DNA from: Paludibacter sp.
GTDB lineage: Bacteria; Bacteroidota; Bacteroidia; Bacteroidales; Paludibacteraceae
Length of the DNA: 64,000 nucleotides
Direction of reading: 5' to 3'
Assembly: GCA_028690665.1 (NCBI GenBank)
Contig: JAQVAV010000009.1
Location: forward strand, 13,320-77,319
The notes under the pieces are model-generated. The model did not search any database, was not told where the DNA came from, and was given only the letters and a program-made list of their open reading frames with translations. Both the position numbers and the translations under genes were made by a program. Below, one piece after another: positions 27,761 through 36,282 of the stretch (position 1 is the first letter of the stretch; every line of letters begins with the position of its first letter).

Positions 27761-29473
27761 ATGAAGAAGCAATTATTTTTCGCTATTACGTTAGTGCTTG
27801 CTTTGGTAATGAGTTCTTGTAGTAAAGATCTCACGGCGTTGGATCCGAGTCTTTTTACATGCACGCCAAATCCACTAGAGGTAAAGGGAGGTAAAATTGA
27901 CGCAACAATTACAGGAACATTCCCTGTAAAGTATTTCGCAAAAAATGCTACGGTTACCGTTACTCCGGTATTGGTCTATGGCGATCAAGAAGCAAAAGCT
28001 ACCCCATCGGTATTCCAGGGAGAAAAAGTAGTTGGTAATAATCAAACAATCAGCTATAAAGCAGGTGGCTCTTATACTATCAAAACAACATTTGATTATG
28101 TTCCTGAAATGGCAAAATCGGAATTATACCTCGATTTCAGCGTTTCGACATCTAAAAAAACATATACTATTCCTCGAGTAAAGGTTGCTGATGGAGTTAT
28201 TGCAACTTCAACACTTGCATCAGCAAATTTTAGTGATGCAGCTACCGGCGGACCGGTTATTGTCCCTGATAAATTCCAACGTGTTATTCAGGAAACTCAG
28301 GAAGCTGATATTAAGTTCCTTATTCAACAATCAAATCTTCGTACCAGTGAAACAAAAGCAGAAGATGTTGTTGCTTTAACTCAGAAAATCAAAGAAGCTA
28401 AAGATGCTCAGAATAAAAATGTGGCTTCTTTTGAAATTGCCGGATATGCTTCTCCTGATGGAGGTATGGAATTGAATACAAACCTTGCAGAAAAACGTGA
28501 AAAAGTAACAAAAGACTTTGTCAACAAACAGTTGAAAAAACTGAAAGAGAATATTTCACTCGATACTAAATTTACTCCAGAAGACTGGGACGGTTTCCAA
28601 AAATTGATGGAAGCTTCCAACATTCAGGACAAACAGGTCATTCTTCGTGTTTTATCAATGTATTCCGATCCGGAACAACGTGAACATGAAATTAAAAATC
28701 TTTCGTCTGCATTTAAAGTTATTGCAGAAGAAATTCTTCCTCAACTTCGTCGTTCTCGTTTGAAATTGACTGTTGATGTTACAGGTAAATCAGATGATCA
28801 AATTGCCAGCCTTGCAAAAGATGATGCCTCTAAACTTTCAGTGGAAGAATTGCTTTATGCTGCTACTCTTACTGATGATTTAGCCGAAAAGGCAAAAACT
28901 TATACAAAAGCAACTCAGTTATATTCTTCTGACCTTCGCGGTTTCAATAACCTTGGAGTTGTAGAATATCAACAGGGCAAAATTGCAGATGCTGCTGCTA
29001 ATTTCCAAAAAGCGCTTGATATTGAACCTAAATGTGTAAATGCAAGCTATAATGCAGGTCTTTGTGCGTTGGCTCAGGGTGATCTTGCCAAAGCAGAAGT
29101 ATTGTTTGGCAAAGCTGCCGGAACAACAGGAAATCTTTCAAATGCACTTGGTACATTATATATTATGAAAGGTGACTATGCAAAAGCTAAAACTGCTTTT
29201 GGAAATACTGCTACAAACAATGCTGCATTGCTTCAGATTCTTGATGGTAATTATAATGGAGCACGTTCAACTCTTGATGCTGTAGCTCAGCCCGATGCTT
29301 TGACTTCTTATCTTGGCGCAATTATCGGTGCTCGTACAAATAATCGTGATGCTGTTTATGCAGGTCTTCGTAAAGCTGTAAGCTTAGACACAGCTTATAA
29401 AACTAAAGCAGCTAATGATATCGAATTTGCTAAATTTACAACTGACGATACATTTACTTCTATTATTAAATAA
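27761..29473 (+). CDS. OmpA-like/TPR envelope lipoprotein
   Basis: A 570-residue protein. The signal peptide ends in a lipobox with Cys20 (VMSSC), so it should be lipid-anchored. A beta-rich N-terminal half precedes an OmpA-like block near 222-250 (SFEIAGYASPDGG, LAEKREK), which may bind peptidoglycan. The C-terminal third (from about 395) carries TPR repeats (GFNNLGVVEYQQGKIADAAA, FQKALDIEPKCVNASYNAGL). It stands alone with its own promoter and terminator. Similar proteins occur widely in Bacteroidales; its role is probably envelope scaffolding, but this is not shown. Confidence 0.7.
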   Translation: MKKQLFFAITLVLALVMSSCSKDLTALDPSLFTCTPNPLEVKGGKIDATITGTFPVKYFAKNATVTVTPVLVYGDQEAKATPSVFQGEKVVGNNQTISYKAGGSYTIKTTFDYVPEMAKSELYLDFSVSTSKKTYTIPRVKVADGVIATSTLASANFSDAATGGPVIVPDKFQRVIQETQEADIKFLIQQSNLRTSETKAEDVVALTQKIKEAKDAQNKNVASFEIAGYASPDGGMELNTNLAEKREKVTKDFVNKQLKKLKENISLDTKFTPEDWDGFQKLMEASNIQDKQVILRVLSMYSDPEQREHEIKNLSSAFKVIAEEILPQLRRSRLKLTVDVTGKSDDQIASLAKDDASKLSVEELLYAATLTDDLAEKAKTYTKATQLYSSDLRGFNNLGVVEYQQGKIADAAANFQKALDIEPKCVNASYNAGLCALAQGDLAKAEVLFGKAAGTTGNLSNALGTLYIMKGDYAKAKTAFGNTATNNAALLQILDGNYNGARSTLDAVAQPDALTSYLGAIIGARTNNRDAVYAGLRKAVSLDTAYKTKAANDIEFAKFTTDDTFTSIIK

Positions 29474-29497
29474 TTGAGTAAAAAGATATTTCAAATC

Positions 29498-29533
29498 AAG
29501 ACCGGCATTCTTTTGCAGATGTCGGTCTTTTTT
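29498..29533 (+). terminator. Terminator after the OmpA/TPR lipoprotein gene
   Basis: Eleven-pair stem AAGACCGGCAT / ATGTCGGTCTT (one G-T pair) followed by T6. Confidence 0.8.
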
Positions 29534-29647
29534 ATGTCATTCTGTCACATTATTAGTTGTTGTTCATAGGAAGAAACAGCCCGGTATAAAATTTGACGGT
29601 ATAAAAACTCAGTTGGAACTAAGATTAAATTATCGCTTGGAATTCAT

Positions 29648-29655
29648 TATCTTTG
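29648..29655 (+). promoter_or_regulatory. -7 box for the rsfS-ftsH row
   Basis: TATCTTTG, 59 bases before the rsfS ATG. It fits the Bacteroidota TAnnTTTG consensus. Confidence 0.5.
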
Positions 29656-29714
29656 TACCTTAATAACAGGTAAAAATAAAGTATCTGTCCCAAACCTAAA
29701 TTAAATGCAAAAGC

Positions 29715-30074
29715 ATGATTGAAAACGAACAAATAGTAAATAAAATTGTTGAAGGAATACAAGAAAGAAAAGGAAAAGAGATTGTTGTAGTTAACCTGAC
29801 CAAATTAAAAGAATCCCCCTGTAATTATTTTGTTATCTGCGAAGGAGATTCAAATGTTCATGTTAATGCTGTGGCTCTCTCCATTAAAGATTATGTGCAG
29901 GATGAAATAAAAGTAAAGCCTTATGCGACGGATGGATTTGAAAATAGTGAATGGATTGCCATGGATTACGGACAAATTATAGTACATGTTTTTCAGAAAC
30001 ATACGCGAGAGTTTTATGATTTGGAACATCTCTGGGCCGATGCCGATCTGAAACATATTGAAAACTTACTCTAA
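29715..30074 (+). CDS. rsfS: Ribosome silencing factor RsfS
   Basis: A 119-residue protein with the RsfS/DUF143 pattern: IVVVNLTKL, NYFVICEGDS, EWIAMDYGQIIVHVF and LEHLWADA. RsfS binds ribosomal protein uL14 on the large subunit and blocks joining of the subunits when nutrients are low. It is 23 bases before ftsH, which is the usual neighbour in this phylum. Confidence 0.93.
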   Translation: MIENEQIVNKIVEGIQERKGKEIVVVNLTKLKESPCNYFVICEGDSNVHVNAVALSIKDYVQDEIKVKPYATDGFENSEWIAMDYGQIIVHVFQKHTREFYDLEHLWADADLKHIENLL

Positions 30075-30097
30075 AAATTAAAATCATTTTAAAATAA

Positions 30098-32122
30098 ATG
30101 GAAAATAAAGCCCCTAAGGATCCTCAAAAGCCGGCTTCGAAAACTCCAAGGTTCAATGTTACCTGGTTGTATGGATTAATAATATTAGTACTTATCGGTA
30201 TGTCATTCTTCTCGGGAGAAGATGTGGCTAAGGACGTGCCATACTCCACATTTACAACTTATCTGAATAAAGGATATATTGAAAGCATAGATGTTTACCC
30301 GGATAAAACCGTAAAAGCCAAAGTAAAAAGAAATTATGTCAAGATAGTTTTCGGACAGAATTCTGAAAACTATTCCAAAGACCGTACTATCAGTGTTACT
30401 GTGGGTTCTTTGGAGGCTTTCGATAAGTTGATTACTCAGGCCAATATTGACCAGACATTTAACGGTGAAGTGCAATATAAAAAACCGTCGAAAGATTATC
30501 TCGACCTGTTTTTATATACTGTTTTGCCGTTTTTACTGCTGATTTTGTTCTTCGTATTTATGAACCGGAGAATGACCGGACAAATGGGTGGCGGTTCCGG
30601 CGGTATTTTTAATGTTGGTAAATCAAAGGCGCAACTTTTTGATAAAGGCAGTGCAACCAACAAAATAACGTTTAAAGATGTGGCCGGATTAGCAGGAGCA
30701 AAGCAGGAGGTAGAAGAAATTGTTTCTTTTCTCAAGAACCCTTCAAAATATACTGAGTTAGGTGGTAAAATTCCTAAAGGAGCCCTTTTGGTAGGACCTC
30801 CGGGAACAGGTAAAACATTGCTGGCGAAAGCCGTTGCCGGTGAGGCAGATGTGCCTTTCTTCTCAATGTCGGGTTCCGATTTTGTGGAAATGTTTGTAGG
30901 CGTAGGAGCTTCCCGTGTACGGGATTTGTTTCGTCAGGCAAAGGAAAAAGCTCCATGTATAATTTTTATTGATGAAATTGATGCGGTAGGACGTGCGCGT
31001 GGAAAAAACCCGAATATGGGAAGTAATGATGAGCGTGAAAATACTTTGAATCAGTTGTTGACCGAAATGGATGGTTTTGGTTCGAACAGTGGTGTGATTA
31101 TTCTTGCGGCAACAAACCGGGCCGATATCTTGGATAAAGCTTTATTACGCGCTGGACGTTTTGACCGTCAGATACATGTTGATTTGCCGGATGTGCATGA
31201 ACGTAAACAGATATTTAATGTTCATCTACGACCAATTAAGATTAATGAGAGCGTCGATGTGAACTTTCTTGCAAAACAAACTCCGGGTTTTTCAGGAGCC
31301 GATATTGCCAATGTATGTAATGAGGCTGCTTTGATTGCCGCCCGTAAAAATAAATCGTTTGTTGAAAAACAGGATTTTCTCGATGCTGTGGATCGTATCA
31401 TTGGTGGTCTTGAGAAAAAAACGAAAATTACTACTCAGTCGGAGAAAAAGTCAATTGCATATCATGAGGCCGGACATGCCACAATCAGTTGGATGCTGGA
31501 ACATGCTAATCCGTTAGTGAAAGTAACTATTGTCCCACGTGGAGAAGCTCTCGGAGCAGCATGGTATCTGCCGGAAGAGCGTCAGCTGACAATAAAAGAG
31601 CATATCTTGGATGAAATGTGTGCCACTTTGGGTGGCCGGGCTGCCGAGGAAGTATTCCTGAATCAGAATTCTACCGGTGCAATCAATGACCTTGAGCGGG
31701 TAACGAAACGAGCTTACGCAATGGTTGCCTATTTTGGAATGAGTGAAAAACTGCCTAATATGAGTTATTATGATTCTACAGGAAATTCCGATTATGGATT
31801 TACAAAACCATACAGTGAAAAAACTGCAGAGTTGATCGACGAAGAAGCTAAAGATATTGTTGCTGTTCAGTATGAACGGGCTAAAAAAATTCTTCGGGAT
31901 AATGCAGAAGGACATAATCGTTTGGCTGAATTGTTGATTGAACGGGAAGTTATATTTGCTGAAGATCTTGAAAAAATTTTTGGTAAACGCCCGTGGACTT
32001 CACGGCAGGATGAATTGATGGCGCAAAACGGAGATGATGATGTGGATGATGAGTCTGCAATTGAGGAAAAGCCTAAGCCTGTAATAGACGAAAATCCATC
32101 GACAGAAACTGCTACTGTATAA
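30098..32122 (+). CDS. ftsH: ATP-dependent zinc metalloprotease FtsH
   Basis: A 674-residue membrane AAA protease. It has a membrane helix at about 23-39, a periplasmic domain, a second helix at about 136-155, then the AAA module (GPPGTGKT at 233-240, [18 protein letters not shown]-like RAGRFDRQ). The protease domain has HEAGH at 456-460. An acidic Pro/Glu-rich tail follows. It degrades membrane and regulatory proteins. It is 7 bases before the LUD gene, showing co-transcription. Confidence 0.97.
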   Translation: MENKAPKDPQKPASKTPRFNVTWLYGLIILVLIGMSFFSGEDVAKDVPYSTFTTYLNKGYIESIDVYPDKTVKAKVKRNYVKIVFGQNSENYSKDRTISVTVGSLEAFDKLITQANIDQTFNGEVQYKKPSKDYLDLFLYTVLPFLLLILFFVFMNRRMTGQMGGGSGGIFNVGKSKAQLFDKGSATNKITFKDVAGLAGAKQEVEEIVSFLKNPSKYTELGGKIPKGALLVGPPGTGKTLLAKAVAGEADVPFFSMSGSDFVEMFVGVGASRVRDLFRQAKEKAPCIIFIDEIDAVGRARGKNPNMGSNDERENTLNQLLTEMDGFGSNSGVIILAATNRADILDKALLRAGRFDRQIHVDLPDVHERKQIFNVHLRPIKINESVDVNFLAKQTPGFSGADIANVCNEAALIAARKNKSFVEKQDFLDAVDRIIGGLEKKTKITTQSEKKSIAYHEAGHATISWMLEHANPLVKVTIVPRGEALGAAWYLPEERQLTIKEHILDEMCATLGGRAAEEVFLNQNSTGAINDLERVTKRAYAMVAYFGMSEKLPNMSYYDSTGNSDYGFTKPYSEKTAELIDEEAKDIVAVQYERAKKILRDNAEGHNRLAELLIEREVIFAEDLEKIFGKRPWTSRQDELMAQNGDDDVDDESAIEEKPKPVIDENPSTETATV

Positions 32123-32129
32123 AAAATAA

Positions 32130-32774
32130 ATGATGCAATCGGATAAATCGCGTCAGGAAATACTTGAACGAATAAAAAAAATGTCGACTATAGTCGATAC
32201 GGCTCCATTGAATACCCGCTATGAAAACGAAGCTATTTATCGCCCTGTATTACCTGATGCGATTACTTGTTTTAAGACAGAGCTGGAAGCTATAAGCGGA
32301 CAATGTTTTGTTTGTGAATCTGAACTTGATTTTGCAGAAAAGTTAATAGAATTTCTTCGAACGATAAATGTTCAGGAAGTATATTGTCGGGATAGAATCG
32401 TTGCAAATCGTTTGTCTGAAGTTGGAATTAAAATTACATCGGATATGGAGGGCGGCTTTGGACAAATGCAGGCCGGGGTTACTTCCTGCGAATTTCTTGT
32501 TGCCCGCACCGGCAGTGTTGTCGTTTCGGCAGCCGGTTTGTCCGGGCGGCAAATGAATGTTTTTCCACCGGTGCATATTGTTATTGCAAATGTATCTCAA
32601 TTGGTTCTTTATCCTCAGGATGCCCTACTGGCAATGGAAGATAAGTATAAGAACCGGATGCCTTCTACGATAACAACCATAACCGGACCAAGTCGGACTG
32701 CGGATATTGAGAAAACCTTGGTTTTGGGGGCTCATGGCCCAAAAGAATTAGCTGTTTTTATTTTGAAAAAATAA
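32130..32774 (+). CDS. LUD-domain protein (LutC/YkgG family)
   Basis: A 214-residue LUD-domain protein of the LutC/YkgG type, with the late motif GPSRTADIEKTLVLGAHGPK that closes this family. LutC works with LutA and LutB in lactate oxidation to pyruvate. Here no lutA or lutB is next to it; a LutB-type gene starts 31 kb away at 63339. Its place between ftsH and cdsA recurs in Bacteroidota. A second ATG at 32133 would shorten it by one residue only. Confidence 0.88.
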   Translation: MMQSDKSRQEILERIKKMSTIVDTAPLNTRYENEAIYRPVLPDAITCFKTELEAISGQCFVCESELDFAEKLIEFLRTINVQEVYCRDRIVANRLSEVGIKITSDMEGGFGQMQAGVTSCEFLVARTGSVVVSAAGLSGRQMNVFPPVHIVIANVSQLVLYPQDALLAMEDKYKNRMPSTITTITGPSRTADIEKTLVLGAHGPKELAVFILKK

Positions 32775-32782
32775 AGTTTTGT

Positions 32783-32790
32783 TATCTTTG
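32783..32790 (+). promoter_or_regulatory. -7 box upstream of cdsA
   Basis: TATCTTTG 28 bases before the cdsA ATG; a TTTG at 32762-32765 stands 17 bases upstream, slightly short of the usual 19. It could give cdsA an own promoter in addition to read-through from ftsH. Confidence 0.5.
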
Positions 32791-32818
32791 TGACTAATTA
32801 TTCAAAAAGAATAATACT

Positions 32819-33637
32819 ATGAGCAACTTTCTGATTCGAACTCTTAGCGGTCTCTTTTTTGTAGTTCTGATTATTGGTTCAATACTGCTAAGTCCATATT
32901 CTTTTTTAGCGGTGTTTACAATAATAACAGGCTGGGCAGTTTGGGAATTTCATAAACTGACCAATAATCAGCCGGACATAAGAGTAAATCCATGGTTGGG
33001 AGTTGTCGGAGCTGTTATTCTTTTTGTAACGTCATTTTTTCACGCATCACAGGCCATTACTTCCCCTGTTTTTTCTGCTTACGGATTTTATATCGTGATT
33101 GTTTTGCTTACGGAATTATATCTCAAAAAAAATAATCCTGTTCATAACTGGGCCTATTTTATTTTAGGACAGGTGTTCATTGCACTTCCGTTTTCCCTTT
33201 TGAATCATATTGCTTTTATTGATAATGCAATTTATAAACCATTAATACTGATTGCGGTTTTTGTAACTATATGGGTAAATGATACAGGTGCTTATCTCTT
33301 TGGAATTACTTTTGGTAAGCACCGGCTTTTTGAAAGAGTTTCACCTAAGAAATCGTGGGAAGGTTTTGTTGGTGGTGCTTTGGCGGCCGTGGCTTCCGGT
33401 TATGTTTTTTCCCTTTTCGTTCCCCATATTACACTTGTCCAGTGGCTTATATTCTCAGAAATAATCGTCGTTTTCGGAACTTACGGAGATCTGATCGAAT
33501 CTTTGATGAAAAGAACCGTGCATGTAAAAGATTCTGGCAATGCAATTCCGGGACATGGCGGATTATTGGACCGGTTTGACAGCATGTTGCTTGCGGCCCC
33601 GGTTATTTTTATTTATCTTAGTTTCCTGTTCTGGTAA
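32819..33637 (+). CDS. cdsA: Phosphatidate cytidylyltransferase
   Basis: A 272-residue membrane enzyme with about seven to eight helices. The CDP-alcohol signature is present near the end: KRTVHVKDSGN followed by PGHGGLLDRFDS. It makes CDP-diacylglycerol from phosphatidate and CTP for all phospholipids. The length is normal. The acyltransferase gene follows 40 bases later, so two lipid steps are next to each other. Confidence 0.95.
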   Translation: MSNFLIRTLSGLFFVVLIIGSILLSPYSFLAVFTIITGWAVWEFHKLTNNQPDIRVNPWLGVVGAVILFVTSFFHASQAITSPVFSAYGFYIVIVLLTELYLKKNNPVHNWAYFILGQVFIALPFSLLNHIAFIDNAIYKPLILIAVFVTIWVNDTGAYLFGITFGKHRLFERVSPKKSWEGFVGGALAAVASGYVFSLFVPHITLVQWLIFSEIIVVFGTYGDLIESLMKRTVHVKDSGNAIPGHGGLLDRFDSMLLAAPVIFIYLSFLFW

Positions 33638-33677
33638 TATCTTCCGGAGAATTCTTCACTTTAAAAAAGTAATTGAT

Positions 33678-34823
33678 ATGAATATGGATTTTGATACGAT
33701 ACGTTGTTACAATAATGACGAAATACATGACGCGCTTATGCGTTTAACGGATGAAAAACCGTTTATGAAGGTGGTTAGTACGGTTTACCCTTTATTACCT
33801 AAAGAGCTTATAAAACAGCGTTTAAGTTCATATAAATCAGCGTATGAATTTCAGGTCGGATTTATTTTCCCGTTTTTACAGGATCTTGAAGCAAATCTGA
33901 CTAAGGGGATTGATTTTAAAGGACTTGAAAGGATTGATGCTCAAAATTCCTATCTCTACATTTCAAATCATCGGGATATTATTCTCGATTCGGCATTTCT
34001 GTGTGCAAAGCTGATTGAGCGAAAAATGGATACGGTGGAGATTGCTATCGGTGATAATTTGTTGATTTTCCCCTGGATTGAAGAATTGGTGCGTGTTAAT
34101 AAAAGTTTTGTTGTGCGTCGGGGGTTAAGTGCCCGTCAAATGCTGGAAAGTTCCAAGCTTCTTTCTGCTTATATTGCTTATGCCGTAAACGAAAAGCATC
34201 AATCAGTCTGGTTGGCTCAGCGCGAAGGTCGTGCAAAAGATTCTAATGACCGTACTCAGGAAAGTTTACTGAAAATGCTAAATATGGGCGGGACAGGTAC
34301 TTTTGCCGAAAATCTGGCTGCTTTACATATTTGTCCGTTGAGCATATCGTATGAATATGACCCGTGTGATTATCTGAAAGCCAAAGAATTTCAGCAGAAG
34401 CGTGATAATCCGGATTTTAAAAAGCAACCTCAGGATGATTTAATAAATATGAAAACTGGTGTTATGGGGTATAAGGGTAAAGTGGTGTATCGTTTAGCCG
34501 GAGAAATTAGTGAGAAAATACAAGAACTTGCTGCCAATATTCAAGACAGAAATGAAATAATTGCTGCTGTTGCTGCTTTGATAGATCGAAAAATACACAA
34601 AAATTATGAGATTTACGCTATTAACAAGATCGCTTATGATTTATTGAAACATACAGATCAGTTTAAGAACGAATATTCGATGATGGAAAAACTCGATTTT
34701 GAGAAATATCTTGAGAAACAAATTGAAAAGATAGACATGGAAAATAAAGATGAGAATTTTTTAAGACTTAAGATGCTGGAAATGTATGCTAATCCGTTGA
34801 TTAACTATCTTGATGCAATTTGA
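33678..34823 (+). CDS. 1-acylglycerol-3-phosphate acyltransferase-like protein
   Basis: A 381-residue protein from the ATG at 33678; the frame reaches back to 33540 but that would overlap cdsA widely. The PlsC-type catalytic motif NHRDIILD appears in YISNHRDIILDSAF near residue 99, followed by the substrate motif LAQREGRAKDSNDRT. It is longer than the usual 240 residues of PlsC and has an extra helical C-terminal part (about 270-381). It probably acylates a glycerophospholipid or another lipid. No membrane helix is strong, so peripheral membrane binding is likely. Confidence 0.8.
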   Translation: MNMDFDTIRCYNNDEIHDALMRLTDEKPFMKVVSTVYPLLPKELIKQRLSSYKSAYEFQVGFIFPFLQDLEANLTKGIDFKGLERIDAQNSYLYISNHRDIILDSAFLCAKLIERKMDTVEIAIGDNLLIFPWIEELVRVNKSFVVRRGLSARQMLESSKLLSAYIAYAVNEKHQSVWLAQREGRAKDSNDRTQESLLKMLNMGGTGTFAENLAALHICPLSISYEYDPCDYLKAKEFQQKRDNPDFKKQPQDDLINMKTGVMGYKGKVVYRLAGEISEKIQELAANIQDRNEIIAAVAALIDRKIHKNYEIYAINKIAYDLLKHTDQFKNEYSMMEKLDFEKYLEKQIEKIDMENKDENFLRLKMLEMYANPLINYLDAI

Positions 34824-34831
34824 GATGTAAA

Positions 34832-35115
34832 ATGAAGTATTGTAAAATTGGAAACGTGTTGATAAGTAGTTATTGTTATCCTCTATTTGGTTTAAGTGAT
34901 GCTGAGAAATATTTTAATGAAGTAAAAAGAATAACAAATCAAGATATAATTACATTAGATATTTTGAAAAATTATATTGATTTTAATTCTGATAGGGGTG
35001 ATGAAGAAAATATTTGGATTAATACATCTTTAACCAATCTATTATAGAAGCCTTTGAGTTAATGAGCTTATATAAAATTCCTTTTGATGAAGTTCTTGAT
35101 AAAATTAATTCATAA
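34832..35115 (+). pseudogene. Small unknown gene with a probable frameshift
   Basis: From ATG 34832 the frame reads MKYCKIGNVLISSYCYPLFG... and ends with a TAG at 35045. If the frame changes near 35025-35035, the text continues in the next frame as SIIEAFELMSLYKIPFDEVL and ends at TAA 35113, just before a terminator. The joined product would be about 93 residues, acidic and soluble. I do not recognise the family. Because an RHS remnant lies 0.7 kb away, it could be an orphan immunity gene, but that is inference. Confidence 0.45.
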
Positions 35116-35120
35116 AATAA

Positions 35121-35148
35121 AAAAGCCAACCCGTAGGCTGGCTTTTTT
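35121..35148 (+). terminator. Terminator after the frameshifted small gene
   Basis: Stem AAAAGCCAACC / GGCTGGCTTTT with one mismatch and loop CGTA, followed by a T-run. Confidence 0.75.
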
Positions 35149-35172
35149 ATTTTACAGCTCATGTCCTTTCCC

Positions 35173-35205
35173 CCCCCGCTGCCGCACGAATCCTTTCGTG
35201 TGGTA
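35173..35205 (+). repeat. Left 33-base inverted repeat of the RAYT element
   Basis: Contains CCCCCGCTGCCGCACGAATC and folds an inner 9-bp hairpin with loop TCCT (one G-T pair). Complement of 35788-35820 with one mismatch. Confidence 0.85.
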
Positions 35206-35233
35206 ATGCCTCTAAATAAACAAATATTGATAT

Positions 35234-35787
35234 ATGAGTAGAATTATAAATTCCATAATCCTGAGGGTGTATATTTTGTCAGTTTTGCGGTTGTTGAATG
35301 GATAGATGTGTTTACCCGAAACGAGTATAAGAATATTATCCTTGATAGTATAGGTTCTTGTCAACAAGAAAAAGGGATGGAAATTTTCGCATGGTGTGTA
35401 ATGACAAGCCATGTACATTTGGTTTTTAGAAGTATAAAAGAGGAACAACCTGAACAATTATTGGGTGATTTCAAACGATTTACAAACAACAACATCGTTA
35501 AATAAATACAAAACAATCCACAAGAAAGCCGCAAAGAATGGCTACTTGAAAAATTTATGGATGCAGCAAAGAAATCATCCAATGTGAAACATTATCAGTT
35601 GTGGCAGCATAACAATCATCCTATTGAGCTTTGGAGCAATAAAGTAATTGATGAAAAAATAGATTATATTCACCAAAACCCTGTAGAAGAAGGGTTGGTA
35701 TTTAAAGCAGAAGAATACATGTATAGTAGCGCTATTGATTATGCAGGAGAAACAGGATTACTCAAGCATGTAATAGTTGTGAAATAA
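35234..35787 (+). pseudogene. REP-associated tyrosine (Y1/HUH) transposase, frameshifted and with a stop
   Basis: The protein text reads YKFHNPEGVYFVSFAVVEWI... and carries the HUH metal motif HVH in SHVHLVF, and the probable catalytic tyrosine in KIDYIHQNPVEEG. Two defects are seen: the ATG at 35234 is out of frame with the rest (shift between 35237 and 35244), and a TAA at 35503-35505 breaks the frame in the middle (NNNIVK then QNNPQESRKEW). The gene is therefore dead unless a second copy elsewhere supplies the enzyme. The intact family length is near 185 residues, which agrees with this span. Confidence 0.8.
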
Positions 35788-35820
35788 TACCACAGGAAAG
35801 GATTCGTGCGGCAGCGGGGG
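35788..35820 (-). repeat. Right 33-base inverted repeat of the RAYT element
   Basis: Reverse complement of the left repeat with one difference (C for G in the TTCSTGTGG arm). It begins directly after the transposase stop codon. Confidence 0.85.
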
Positions 35821-36030
35821 AGAATGGAAAGCCACACGCATTGACTTCTATTTCAGGAGTTCCATCCAATTTTCCCACAGCCGACCTGAATGTAACTTAT
35901 ACCGACTTTAAAAAGATAAAAACACTGACCGAAGGCAGTAAGTATTACGAACTGACTTACGGCGTAGACGACTCTGTCCTTTCGGATATGTTCATTCTGC
36001 AAGTAAAAGGTGGCGTTCGTCGGGTGTGAT
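35817..36030 (+). pseudogene. RHS-repeat protein remnant
   Basis: The open frame encodes GENGKPHALTSISGV, then VTYTDFKKIKTLTEG and YYELTYGVDD, which is the pattern of an RHS repeat from the large wall-associated/toxin proteins of Bacteroidota. Both ends are missing: on the left the frame runs into the RAYT right repeat, on the right it leaves the RHS pattern and stops at 36030. It is a fragment of a once much larger gene. A TTG at 35841 would open it formally, but no function is expected. Confidence 0.6.
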
Positions 36031-36170
36031 TTGCAATCACACTCTTCTGTATTATAAGGATTTACAATCCTATTTACTTGTAAAAAAAGATTTATATCTT
36101 TGCTTAATAAAACAATGTTTCGCATTACAAATGCTGATAATACAGTTACGAGGTGATTGCAAATCACCTC
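36024..36170. repeat. Cluster of four short hairpins with a shared core (REP-like)
   Basis: Four imperfect palindromes in 147 bases: GTGTGATTTGCAATCACAC (36024-36042), AGGATTTACAATCCT (36057-36071), GCATTACAAATGC (36122-36134) and GAGGTGATTGCAAATCACC plus TC (36150-36170). All share ATTTGYAAT-like centres; the first two are in one direction and the last two in the other. This is the layout of paired REP hairpins. The cluster lies next to the RAYT remnant, though its core differs from the RAYT end repeats. Confidence 0.65.
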
Positions 36171-36229
36171 AGCCGTGTGCGAAACTTAACTTGTAAATCC
36201 GGAAGGACGGGGGCTGGCTTGAAAAAAAA

Positions 36230-36262
36230 CAAGAGGATGCCCTTTTGGGACACCCTCTGTTA
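36230..36262 (-). terminator. Terminator of the aminotransferase gene
   Basis: On the minus strand: stem AGAGGGTGTCCC / GGGCATCCTCT with loop AAAA and one mismatch, then a long T-run. It shares AGAGGGTGTCC with the terminator of the M16 gene. Confidence 0.7.
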
Positions 36263-36282
36263 CTGTTTCGGGCAGTCGGGTA

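Larger units (their letters stand above)
35173..35820. mobile_element. RAYT-type (REP-associated tyrosine transposase) element, decayed
   Basis: A 648-base unit bounded by 33-base inverted repeats (35173-35205 and 35788-35820, 32 of 33 positions alike), with the remains of a Y1/HUH transposase between them. Each end can itself fold a small hairpin (CCGCACGAA ... TTCGTGTGG on the left). Such hairpin ends are how REP-associated transposases recognise DNA. It has landed next to an RHS remnant. Confidence 0.75.

Noticed and set aside
33540-33677. Upstream extension of the acyltransferase frame into cdsA
   Set aside because: It would overlap about 100 bases of a conserved gene; the ATG at 33678 is a better start.
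35853-36167. 104-codon minus-strand frame over the RHS remnant and hairpins
   Set aside because: It is antisense to the RHS pattern and made partly of hairpin repeats.
36024-36170. Hairpin cluster considered as a CRISPR array
   Set aside because: Units differ in length and stem, spacing is irregular, orientation changes and no cas gene is near.
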